Positions 6,871 through 14,368 of a DNA stretch of 26,046 nucleotides are shown here, one piece after another. Position numbers and translations under genes: made by a program. The stretch's first letter is position 1. The number at the start of each line of letters is the position of its first letter. The notes beneath the pieces were generated by a model. The model was not told the DNA's origin and did no database searches. It was given only the letters and a program-made list of their open reading frames with translations. Source of the DNA: Candidatus Gastranaerophilales bacterium (lineage in GTDB: Bacteria; Cyanobacteriota; Vampirovibrionia; Gastranaerophilales; Gastranaerophilaceae); assembly GCA_910587245.1 (NCBI GenBank), contig CAJULX010000028.1:1-26046 (forward strand), given 5' to 3'.

Positions 6871-7425
6871 CTATATTTTGCGGACAGGCTTGCAGGGGCT
6901 GCCAAAAGCAAGAGAATTATCGGGGATATCTTTTGTAACCACGCTTCCGGCACCGATTGTACAGTTATCCCCTATTGTAACCCCGGGAAGTACCGTTACA
7001 TTCCCGCCAAACCAGACATTATTCCCTACTTTAATGGGTTTTGCATATTCTAAACCTTTATTTCTTTCATCAGGGTTTAGAGGATGGCCTGCCGTATAAA
7101 AGCCGCAATTGGGGCCTATAAAGACATTATCGCCAAAGGTAACTTTTGCGGGGTCTAAAATAACAAGGTTGTGGTTTGAATAAAAATTCTCGCCAAGCTC
7201 TATATTATAGCCGTAATCGCACCAGAAAGCAGGTTCTATTATAAAATTACCCTTTGTTTTGCCTAAAATTTCAAGCAAAATTTCACGTCTTGAAACGGTA
7301 TCTTCATATGAAGAATTGTTATATTTTGCACACAAAATTTTACATTTTTCACGCTCTTTTATTAAAGCTTTGTCATAGTTTGCATCATAAAGCATGCCGT
7401 TTAGCATTTTTTCTTTTTCATTCAT
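6871..7425 (-). CDS. Hexapeptide-repeat sugar O-acetyltransferase (maltose/galactoside acetyltransferase type)
   Basis: A 184-residue cytoplasmic enzyme that uses acetyl-CoA to acetylate a sugar hydroxyl. The N-terminal helical cap (MNEKEKMLNGMLYDANYDKAL) is the MAT/GAT signature. It is followed by a left-handed beta-helix of hexapeptides (IELGENFYSNHN, VTFGDNVFIGPN, IKVGNNVWFGGN, TIGDNCTIGAGSVV). The catalytic His114 lies in FYTAGHP. Length and layout match Maa/LacA. It precedes the membrane acyltransferase by 24 bases. Only a weak GGA lies upstream of the ATG. Confidence 0.9.
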   Translation of the reverse strand: MNEKEKMLNGMLYDANYDKALIKEREKCKILCAKYNNSSYEDTVSRREILLEILGKTKGNFIIEPAFWCDYGYNIELGENFYSNHNLVILDPAKVTFGDNVFIGPNCGFYTAGHPLNPDERNKGLEYAKPIKVGNNVWFGGNVTVLPGVTIGDNCTIGAGSVVTKDIPDNSLAFGSPCKPVRKI

Positions 7426-7473
7426 ATTTTTTCCAAAAACACAATCTTTTAAGCAAGAGAAATATTACCATAA

Positions 7474-7508
7474 AAAATGCCCGCAAGCAACAAACCTGCG
7501 GGCATTTT
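7474..7508 (-). terminator. Rho-independent terminator of the autotransporter gene
   Basis: A perfect 12-bp stem, AAAATGCCCGCA (7474-7485) with TGCGGGCATTTT (7497-7508), closes an 11-nt loop. It lies 15 bases beyond the autotransporter stop. On the minus strand the stem ends in a T-rich tract continuing past 7474. It separates the gene from the downstream acetyltransferase gene, and the symmetric A/T ends may let it work in both directions. Confidence 0.88.
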
Positions 7509-7522
7509 CATAATATTTTATT

Positions 7523-10500
7523 TTATAGGTGTATTCTGCCTCTTTTCTTGCCTACAGCCCAGCTTAAGCCGCCAGTGAGTGTTACACCCGTTCTTCCGCC
7601 GTTTCTTACAAGCGATTGAAGATAGCAGGTAAAGTCATTATTTGTAACTTTTTGAATACCGAGCCCGTATTCAACATAAGGATCCATTCTCATATCGGGC
7701 AGTTTAATACCGTCTGCTCTGACATCCGTATCGTTAAAGAAATTCCATACAAAAGCCGCGCTTATATAAGGCTGCCAGCCGCCTTTCGTATTTCCTACAA
7801 CCCTTACGCCGGGTTTTACTTCAAAGGAATTCAGCGGGTCGGAATTAATTTTAACACCTGCTTCATTTGTATAATCAAAGATTTTTGAAATATAGTAGCT
7901 TAATGAAACATTCGGCTGGATTATAAATCTGCCGTCCGCAAATTCAACGTTATAGCCGGTTCTTGATGAAACGGCACCGCTTAAATGCACAATATCGTCA
8001 TCTCCGTACATCTCGGAAATTTCGCCGATACCTACGCTTCCTGATGCGGTAAGTGCTGTCCAGAAGTTTCTTTTATAGTAGTTTTTAGTAACACCAAGAA
8101 GCACGCCGTTTGATGAAATATCCACATCGGAATAATCAAGGCTTGAACCGTGGTATCCTATGAAGCTTGATGTTAAGCTCGTCCAGCCATGGCGTCTTTC
8201 TTTAAATTTGGAATCAAAGCCTATTAATGAACCGTAGCTTAAATTATCCACCTTGGGGCCGTGTTTTAAATCAATGCTTTCAAATACCGTATAGGGGCGG
8301 AACCAGAAACCGCTTCCTTCCGTTTGCCCATAATATAAAGGTAATTGGCTGTTGAATTCGGAAATAGCATATTTATCAGCATTTATTTTTGCAAATCTTT
8401 CATTTCTTGAAAATTTTGTGAAAGAATCATTGTGCTCAAAAGCGTAATTAACGGCTTCTTTAATACCTGCCTGTGCCGCGGTTTGTAAAGCAACCGAAGT
8501 TGCAAGAATTGAAGGGTTAAAGTGTTTATAATTCGGTGCACTTCCGCTTGTTGAACCATCCCCCGTGCTTCCGTCAATTCTGTCCCCTCTTAAGAATTCT
8601 AAATCACCATCATCGTTTTGCGTAACACCGTATTTATAAATTCTTCCAAGGGCTTCTTTTGCAGAATCCTGCAATACTATAAGATTACGTATAGCCTCAT
8701 CGCTTTCTGCAAGGGTGATTACGGCAGATTCCGCTCTGGAGTCAGCTATGACATTAATTTTATCGATATTGATTTTAACACCTTCCGCTACAGTAAAATT
8801 ATCCGCCACAAAACCATCCATGGTTCTTTGTGCAAGGTCTGCATCAACGGCAGCATTGACACTTGCATTCAGATTTAAGTTATTAAAATGATGAAGTTCT
8901 ACTTTATTATTTATAAGGCTGATATTAGAAGGGGCGTTTACATTAAAAGCACTGGCATTATCAAATAATGTACCGTTTGCACCAAGAGCAAGGGTTCCGC
9001 CGTTTAAATTAACTTCGCCCGTATATCCTTTCATATCAGCATTCAATACAACTGTACCGCCTTTCGGTGCAGTATTCTTGGTAATCTCTTTTGCAATACT
9101 TGTATATTCGTTATCAGCAGCGTATTCAACATCTGAATTTATATTTAACACACTTTTTATTTTGTCCGTTTGTGCAATTGATGTAATTGAATCATCAAAT
9201 GTTATTGTTTTTCCTTCGGCTGCATTCAAGTTAATAATACCGCCTGCGTCATAAATTGCATTCGGCAAAAGTTCATCTTTACTTGCGCCCGCTTTGTTTC
9301 CTGAAAACAGTACGTCTTTATTTTCGGTAATAATATTTAAAATCGATTTTTCACCGTTGTAAATCGCACCACCCTTTGCGGAATTTACAATATCACCGTT
9401 AATTTGCTTACCGTACGTTACGTTGTTTAAAAATGATGAATCAGCAATGGTTAATTTCCTGTTGTTACCAAGGAAAATAGCGCCGCCTGCCGTAAGCTCG
9501 CCATTTGATACATCGGAAGTTATAGCTTTATTATTTGTAAAATCAGTATTTGCAATATACCCTGCATCTTTATTTACACCGGACTGGATGAAATAAATTG
9601 CGCCTCCCTTTGCAAGGCTTGTATTGTTAACCGTATCATTGCCGGCAACACCTGTAGATTGCGCCATATTATTATCAAAAATTGAATTTACCACCTTTAG
9701 ATAGTCTGAATTACGATTGAGTGCAATGGCACCGCCAAGAGCACCTTTGTTTGTTTGAACACTGTTGTTTGTAAATTTTGCATTTTCGGCGGATATACTT
9801 CCCGCTTCAACATAAACGGCACCGCCCCTTGCATTGTTTGCTTCAGTAGAATTTACAGCTTCACTTAAAATTGAATTATTATTAAAAGTTACATCTTTAA
9901 AGAAATTTTTTCCGCCGGTATAAACGGCACCGCCGTCTGCGGTATTGCCTTCATGAAGAACTATGGAATTGCCATCAAAAGCCACATTGCTTAAATCAAG
10001 CAAGCTTTTATACTGTCTTGTTAAATCATTTTTATTCGAAGCATTTACGGCAACTTCCACGGATATCGCACCGCCGCGGGCAGTACCGCTTGTGCCTTGA
10101 ATTATTTCGGCTTTATTGTTTATAAAATTTGAATTGCTTATAGCTGCAGTATTTGAATAGTCTGTTTTGTAGTAGGTAAACAAAGCACCGCCGTGAGCAT
10201 TATTTGCATTTGCTTGAGCTATATTACCTTTGAATGTTGCATTATCAAACACGGTTTTACCTTTTGAAAAAACCGCACCGCCCTTTGCGCCGGAACCTTT
10301 TGCTTTGTTATCTTCAATCAAAGTGTTGTTTAATGTCATAGAATCGCTGTTACCATGCCCGCTGTATATAGCGCCGCCATAAGCATACCCCTTACCTTCA
10401 GCTTTATTTGAAATGAAATCTGTTTTATTTATTTCTATATCCTTAGATGCTGTATATATTGCACCGCCATATGTCGTACTATTGTCGGAAAGTGCAGTGT

Positions 10501-11500
10501 TTTCAGCAAAAAGTGAATTACTTATAACAGGTTTTTTGCTTGCAAGATTTGATGCAATATATAATGCGCCGCCCTCACCGGAAGAACTTTCGGATTTTAC
10601 TGAATTTTTTTCAAAAACCGAGCTGTCAATTAATTGCGCATTTGTTTGAGAACTTGTAGAATATACAGCACCGCCCTGTGCTTCTTTTTGCGTTGTTGTA
10701 GCAGAATTATCGCCAAAATAAGTATTTTGTATATTTAAAAAACCTGCACCTTGATATACGGCACCGCCCGTAACTATCGTTTTATCACCAATGCCGTTAT
10801 TTACAAGTTTGTTTTTAGTTATGACACTATCTTTAATTACAAGGTCACCTGCTACAGATCCGCTTAAACCTGTGTTTGAAACAGCACCGCCTCTTAATTC
10901 GCCGTTTCCCGTATTTTTTACTATTGAATTTTCGGTTATATAAGAATTGGAAATTGCAGTACCGGCAGTTTTGCTTTCGTTCATAATGGCACCACCGCTT
11001 GCAGACATAGAAGTCGGGGCTATAAAGTTTCCTTTTATAACTGAATTTTCAACAGTTATACCATTAGAAGAATAAACCAAAGAACCGTATCTTGTACCTT
11101 GAAATCTGTTTGCAGAACCTTCGTGTGCAATTGAAAAATATTTTCTCTCGCCATCAACGTATTTTATTACAGCGCCTGCACTTGGCGCAGAAAGCAAGCT
11201 TTGTGAAAAGCTTCCGATATTTCTTAGCGTAATATCATAGCCGCTGCTTCTGTTGCTTGATGTTACACCCATATGCAATCCGCCGTCTATATAATTATGC
11301 TCATTTCCGCCATCAATAATTAAAGCCCCTGTTACATCACCAAAATCACCCTCAAGATTATAGTTCTTTGAAGGTATGTTCCAGGTGCCTTCCAATGCCG
11401 GCAGACTTTCATCACAGAGTGCAATATTTGAAGCACCTGTAGTTAAGTTCAGCATTAGTGCCGATAATAATGCAGTAAATAGTCTATTTGTCTTTTTCAT
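7523..11500 (-). CDS. Pmp-like autotransporter adhesin (type V secretion)
   Basis: A 1325-residue surface protein. It has an N-terminal signal peptide (MKKTNRLFTALLSALMLNLT..., cleavage near residue 29) and a large passenger from about 30 to 1000. A C-terminal beta-barrel of about 260 residues begins near SGFWFRPYTVFE (~1063) and ends ...WAVGKKRGRIHL. The passenger holds 16 GGA(I/L/V) motifs between residues ~169 and 712, interleaved with F-x-x-N motifs (FAEN, FISN, FINN, FDNN, FTNN, FLNN), the paired signature of chlamydial polymorphic membrane proteins. This predicts a right-handed beta-helix. A Ser/Gly-rich stretch (GSTGDGSTSGSAPN) precedes the barrel linker. Its likely role is adhesion or surface interaction. 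The last residue is Leu, not the common Phe/Trp. AAGG lies 9 bases before the ATG; it has its own terminator and appears monocistronic. Confidence 0.9.
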   Translation of the reverse strand: MKKTNRLFTALLSALMLNLTTGASNIALCDESLPALEGTWNIPSKNYNLEGDFGDVTGALIIDGGNEHNYIDGGLHMGVTSSNRSSGYDITLRNIGSFSQSLLSAPSAGAVIKYVDGERKYFSIAHEGSANRFQGTRYGSLVYSSNGITVENSVIKGNFIAPTSMSASGGAIMNESKTAGTAISNSYITENSIVKNTGNGELRGGAVSNTGLSGSVAGDLVIKDSVITKNKLVNNGIGDKTIVTGGAVYQGAGFLNIQNTYFGDNSATTTQKEAQGGAVYSTSSQTNAQLIDSSVFEKNSVKSESSSGEGGALYIASNLASKKPVISNSLFAENTALSDNSTTYGGAIYTASKDIEINKTDFISNKAEGKGYAYGGAIYSGHGNSDSMTLNNTLIEDNKAKGSGAKGGAVFSKGKTVFDNATFKGNIAQANANNAHGGALFTYYKTDYSNTAAISNSNFINNKAEIIQGTSGTARGGAISVEVAVNASNKNDLTRQYKSLLDLSNVAFDGNSIVLHEGNTADGGAVYTGGKNFFKDVTFNNNSILSEAVNSTEANNARGGAVYVEAGSISAENAKFTNNSVQTNKGALGGAIALNRNSDYLKVVNSIFDNNMAQSTGVAGNDTVNNTSLAKGGAIYFIQSGVNKDAGYIANTDFTNNKAITSDVSNGELTAGGAIFLGNNRKLTIADSSFLNNVTYGKQINGDIVNSAKGGAIYNGEKSILNIITENKDVLFSGNKAGASKDELLPNAIYDAGGIINLNAAEGKTITFDDSITSIAQTDKIKSVLNINSDVEYAADNEYTSIAKEITKNTAPKGGTVVLNADMKGYTGEVNLNGGTLALGANGTLFDNASAFNVNAPSNISLINNKVELHHFNNLNLNASVNAAVDADLAQRTMDGFVADNFTVAEGVKINIDKINVIADSRAESAVITLAESDEAIRNLIVLQDSAKEALGRIYKYGVTQNDDGDLEFLRGDRIDGSTGDGSTSGSAPNYKHFNPSILATSVALQTAAQAGIKEAVNYAFEHNDSFTKFSRNERFAKINADKYAISEFNSQLPLYYGQTEGSGFWFRPYTVFESIDLKHGPKVDNLSYGSLIGFDSKFKERRHGWTSLTSSFIGYHGSSLDYSDVDISSNGVLLGVTKNYYKRNFWTALTASGSVGIGEISEMYGDDDIVHLSGAVSSRTGYNVEFADGRFIIQPNVSLSYYISKIFDYTNEAGVKINSDPLNSFEVKPGVRVVGNTKGGWQPYISAAFVWNFFNDTDVRADGIKLPDMRMDPYVEYGLGIQKVTNNDFTCYLQSLVRNGGRTGVTLTGGLSWAVGKKRGRIHL
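9360..10996 (-). repeat. GGA(I/L/V)-FxxN coding repeats of the autotransporter passenger
   Basis: About 16 degenerate coding repeats of 30-45 residues each contain GGAI/GGAV/GGAL, mostly followed by Y or F, then FxxN. On the plus strand they appear as recurring GCACCGCC or GCGCCGCC blocks about every 90-130 bases. They are diverged at the DNA level, so they are a protein-structural repeat and not a recent tandem array. Confidence 0.88.
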
Positions 11501-11664
11501 ATTCCAAAACCTTATTTGTAACTGTCAACAGTAAAGATTAGTTTATAACAGAAAAGCATTCCATGCAATATCAATAAGATATTTTTTGCAAACCATATTT
11601 AATAATACTTAATAAAATCAAGAAACCCGACAAATGCATAAAACAACAGCTATGTTTTAAAATT

Positions 11665-11753
11665 CGGAGAACCCGGGATTCGAACCCGGGATGCAGATAA
11701 CTCCACATAACACCTTAGCAGGGTGCCGCCTTCAGCCACTCGGCCAGTTCTCC
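11665..11753 (-). tRNA. tRNA-Ser (anticodon GCU)
   Basis: A class II tRNA of 89 bases. The acceptor GGAGAAC (11753-11747) pairs with GTTCTCC (11672-11666), with discriminator G at 11665. The D arm GCCGAGTGGCTGAAGGC is serine-like. The anticodon loop CTGCTAA gives anticodon GCT (11719-11717), reading AGC/AGU. A long variable arm follows, then a T arm CCCGGGTTCGAATCCCGGG. The CCA end is not encoded. No attachment-site duplication is visible beside it. Confidence 0.97.
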
Positions 11754-11869
11754 AAATATAAAATTATCAAATTTCAGCCATAAGCTACGGATTTTATTCT
11801 ATCATAAAAAACGGAATATTATCAAGCACTTTTAACAGTATCGCCAAAATTTTAATAATTCAGCCCCTG

Positions 11870-13444
11870 TTACTGCACTGCAGGGCGTGCACCGTTTAAT
11901 TCAAAAGCGGAAACAATATAGCTCACCGTTTCGGGGAAGAAATTTAAAAGCAGTCTTTTTCCTTCATCGTTTACTCTGCCGTCTTCATATTCTTCCATCC
12001 AAAGCAGACTGCATACTGATTTAATTACCTCTTTAATTTCTTCTTCCGGTTCAAGATAACCTTTATTATACATTGATACATCTTTTATTATATGTCCGTC
12101 GCTGTCTTCTTCCAGCCATTTTATAAAGCCGGCTTTTTCTTCCCGAAAAATTTCATTCAGCTGCCCGTCATCAGTAAGTCCGTTTTTCTCGGACAACCTT
12201 TCAATTGTTAAATTAATCATTGAATTTGCAGCAACAGCAGGCGTATAAAGAAATATCGATTCGGATTTTTCAAATTTAATTTCTTTTATGGAATTTTTTA
12301 ATTCTAAAAGTATTTCAGGCGAAAGCGATTTTAAAGATTCAATAAATACCTGTCTTTTATTTTCAGGAACATTCCACATCTTTTTGGAAAAATCACGATA
12401 CACTTTTTCATCATTTTCTTTATCGCTAAAAGTAAGCTTTGAAATAGTATTACTCAAATCATAGAGCATATGCGGCATAATAGTTGTTAAAACATCGGTA
12501 AATTCTTTTCTGTTCTGTTCCGAAACATTTGCCACGGCATCAGAAAAATACGGCAAAATAACCGCTTTTCTTTTTTCAACATCCCGAACAAAAGGCTCAA
12601 GCGTATCACGCAAATCCGGAAACATTTGAGGCGGAATTATTTTTAAAGCTTCCATAAATGATTCTCTCTCATTTGCAGTTGCAGGCAATACTTTTAGAGC
12701 TTTTGAAAAATCAAGAGCTTCCCATTTGCTGCCGCTTCTTATGGTTACTTTTCCGTCTTTATCTATTTTTGCTCCGTATTTTCTGCCGTTTATATTAAAT
12801 TCGGAACAAACGGAGTTTTGAAAATATTTTTTAGAATAAGTATAATCCATAATTAATTTGGAATTACTGTCTTTAATTGAAATTTCTCTTGTTTTTGTTG
12901 TTTTTAAGTCACCGGGGTTTTCCATTGTTTCAATGTAAGAATTTTTAATATAATAATTTTCATTGAATCTGCTTTTATCCGTAAAAATTGATACGGTTTT
13001 ATTATCCGTGCCGGAAACTTCTCTTAAAACATGCAAATCACCGTAATCATTTGAAGTATGTACTCTGCTATAATGCCCGTATCCGTTTGAAAAGAGCAGA
13101 CCCAATCTTTTATCGGTAATACCGTTATATGTATCTTCGGATTTTGTGAAACTGAGTTTTGTTTTCTTATCAAGAAGCGCTTTTTCTCTTTTCGGAGATT
13201 TATGTATGGAATTCATAACGGTTTCATAATCTTCATCATTAAGACGATACAGTTTGACCATATCCGCCTTGCTTAGATTATACTTTTTTGTTTCTTTGTA
13301 TCTGTTTGAAAAATGAAAAATACCTTTTCTTTCTTCTTCATCAAACATTGTGTTTGAAGACAGGGCGAAAGAATTACCGAAAGATATTTTACCTGTATTA
13401 TTTTTGTTTGAATACTGCGCTATATTAAGCGGAAGTATATGCAT
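11870..13444 (-). CDS. Uncharacterised protein with three 52-residue repeats
   Basis: 524 residues, not recognised. There is no signal peptide or membrane segment. Residues 1-30 carry a short signature, NTGKISFGNSF. Residues ~115-245 look beta-rich (alternating short hydrophobic strands and many Tyr/Lys/Asp). Residues ~247-398 hold three exact-period repeats: Phe263/315/367, Pro272/324/376 and Leu278/330/382 recur every 52 residues, each preceded by Arg three residues before the Phe. The C-terminal ~120 residues are acidic and helical (EPEEEIKEVIKSVCSLLWMEEYEDG). AGGA lies about 8 bases before the ATG. It diverges from the lytic transglycosylase gene. The function is unknown; the helical repeats suggest a protein-binding scaffold. 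Confidence 0.8.
   Translation of the reverse strand: MHILPLNIAQYSNKNNTGKISFGNSFALSSNTMFDEEERKGIFHFSNRYKETKKYNLSKADMVKLYRLNDEDYETVMNSIHKSPKREKALLDKKTKLSFTKSEDTYNGITDKRLGLLFSNGYGHYSRVHTSNDYGDLHVLREVSGTDNKTVSIFTDKSRFNENYYIKNSYIETMENPGDLKTTKTREISIKDSNSKLIMDYTYSKKYFQNSVCSEFNINGRKYGAKIDKDGKVTIRSGSKWEALDFSKALKVLPATANERESFMEALKIIPPQMFPDLRDTLEPFVRDVEKRKAVILPYFSDAVANVSEQNRKEFTDVLTTIMPHMLYDLSNTISKLTFSDKENDEKVYRDFSKKMWNVPENKRQVFIESLKSLSPEILLELKNSIKEIKFEKSESIFLYTPAVAANSMINLTIERLSEKNGLTDDGQLNEIFREEKAGFIKWLEEDSDGHIIKDVSMYNKGYLEPEEEIKEVIKSVCSLLWMEEYEDGRVNDEGKRLLLNFFPETVSYIVSAFELNGARPAVQ
12251..12706 (-). repeat. Three tandem 52-residue coding repeats
   Basis: These encode residues 247-398 of the unknown protein. 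The three units align without gaps around R-x2-F-x8-P-x5-L, e.g. NERESF...PPQMFPDL, QNRKEF...MPHMLYDL and NKRQVF...SPEILLEL. DNA identity is low, so duplication is old and the repeat is maintained at protein level. Confidence 0.75.
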
Positions 13445-13578
13445 CGTTTTTCCTTTTTATTTTTCTCAATTGTTAATGCTTTGCAACAAGATAAAACTCT
13501 AAAATAAAAATTTTTGCCGTTATTAAAATACTACATATGTAAAAATTGTTCAAACACAGGCTGTATGGATTATACAAC

Positions 13579-13599
13579 GGGCTAATAGCCCCTAAGGGG
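13579..13599 (+). other. Two mutually exclusive GC-rich hairpins upstream of the lytic transglycosylase
   Basis: In an otherwise AT-rich intergenic region, GGGCT-AAT-AGCCC (13579-13591) and CCCC-TAA-GGGG (13589-13599) share three bases, so only one can form in a single strand. They lie immediately upstream of a predicted -35 at 13602. There is no T-tract, so a simple terminator is unlikely; an operator or a structured RNA from another promoter are options. Confidence 0.4.
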
Positions 13600-13601
13600 G
13601 G

Positions 13602-13630
13602 TTGCAAAACGGCTTTGTTGTGTGTATATT
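13602..13630 (+). promoter_or_regulatory. Predicted promoter of the lytic transglycosylase gene
   Basis: TTGCAA (13602-13607), a 17-bp spacer, then TATATT (13625-13630). Transcription from about 13637 would leave a leader of about 98 bases before the ATG at 13735. Confidence 0.55.
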
Positions 13631-13734
13631 ATGTTTACAAACTTGGGTTTTCATCTTAAATACATAAAAAATAGTGTTAAAAGTAAATGTATTTTAAGTT
13701 TTTACCCTGTTCAAACAAAAAAGAGGATTATTTT

Positions 13735-14256
13735 ATGACGAAAAAGCTTATTAAAACTTTGCTGGTCTTAGTTTGTGCGCTTTGCATAAACCTTACCGGT
13801 ACAGCAAATGCGGCTCAATCGCCCGGAGAAATTAAAGCATCAATTGTGAAAACCGCTGTAAATATGGGGGTTGACCCTTGCATTGCTTTAAGTATTGCAA
13901 AAATAGAATCAGAATTTATACCGACCAAAAAAGGTGCCTCAGGTGCTGTCGGATTATTTCAATTAATGCCTGATACCGCAAGAAGACTGGGTGTTAATCC
14001 TTACATCGTAAGCGATAACATCAAGGGCGGCATTATGTATTATCAAATGATGTATAAAAAATTCGGCTCAACGGATTTAGCGCTTGCAGCATACAATGCA
14101 GGTCCCGGAAATGTTGCAAGATATAAAGGTGTTCCGCCTTTTCGCGAAACGCAGGCTTTTATTGCAAAAATCAAAGCCGATGCAAACCGCTTCAAGCAAG
14201 ACCCTGTAGTGCTTGAGCTCACACAGCCGAAAGCACCCGTGCCTTCTACTTTATAA
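13735..14256 (+). CDS. Exported lytic transglycosylase (SLT domain)
   Basis: A 173-residue peptidoglycan-cleaving enzyme (non-hydrolytic, leaving 1,6-anhydro-MurNAc), used for wall remodelling or insertion of envelope machines. The signal peptide MTKKLIKTLLVLVCALCINL...ANA is cleaved near residue 27. The SLT domain shows the catalytic Glu58 in AKIESEF, GAVGLFQLMPDTA, and LALAAYNAGPGNV. After it comes only a short Pro-rich tail, with no LysM or other wall-binding module. The start is the ATG at 13735, with AGAGGA 8 bases upstream; an in-frame ATG at 13687 would bury the signal peptide. A terminator follows, so it is probably monocistronic. Confidence 0.92.
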   Translation: MTKKLIKTLLVLVCALCINLTGTANAAQSPGEIKASIVKTAVNMGVDPCIALSIAKIESEFIPTKKGASGAVGLFQLMPDTARRLGVNPYIVSDNIKGGIMYYQMMYKKFGSTDLALAAYNAGPGNVARYKGVPPFRETQAFIAKIKADANRFKQDPVVLELTQPKAPVPSTL

Positions 14257-14276
14257 AAAATAAATAATAAACCTTG

Positions 14277-14320
14277 AAAACACTTTTTAAAAAGCTATTT
14301 TGCTTATAAAAAGTGTTTTT
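14277..14320 (+). terminator. Rho-independent terminator after the lytic transglycosylase
   Basis: A 13-bp stem, AAAACACTTTTTA (14277-14289) with TAAAAAGTGTTTT (14307-14319), is extended by an inner AAGC/GCTT pair and ends in a T run. It lies 20 bases after the stop codon and overlaps the -35 of the tyrS promoter. Confidence 0.8.
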
Positions 14321-14347
14321 GTTATTATTGGGCTAAGAATGTATTAA
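14319..14347 (+). promoter_or_regulatory. Predicted tyrS promoter
   Basis: TTGTTA (14319-14324), a 17-bp spacer and TATTAA (14342-14347), immediately after the upstream terminator. This gives a short leader of about 15 bases with AAGG in it. No T-box-like leader is possible in this space. Confidence 0.45.
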
Positions 14348-14368
14348 TAAAAAGGAAAACTGATACCG

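Noticed and set aside
7616..10649. Open frames opposite and within the autotransporter gene
   Set aside because: Repetitive coding sequence creates long open frames in other phases; the autotransporter frame is continuous and has signal peptide, repeats and barrel.
9360..10996. CRISPR-like or minisatellite array
   Set aside because: The periodic GCACCGCC blocks are GGA codons of a protein repeat, with variable spacing and no conserved DNA repeat unit.
11600..11870. An integrated element at the tRNA-Ser gene
   Set aside because: No integrase, no duplicated tRNA 3' end and no compositional break were seen near the tRNA.
13687..13734. Longer lytic transglycosylase start at 13687
   Set aside because: It places a non-hydrophobic stretch before the signal peptide, and the ATG at 13735 has the good AGAGGA site.
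13560..13735. A c-di-AMP or c-di-GMP riboswitch controlling the lytic transglycosylase
   Set aside because: The region has hairpins but lacks the conserved core sequences of the ydaO/yuaA and GEMM classes that I could look for.
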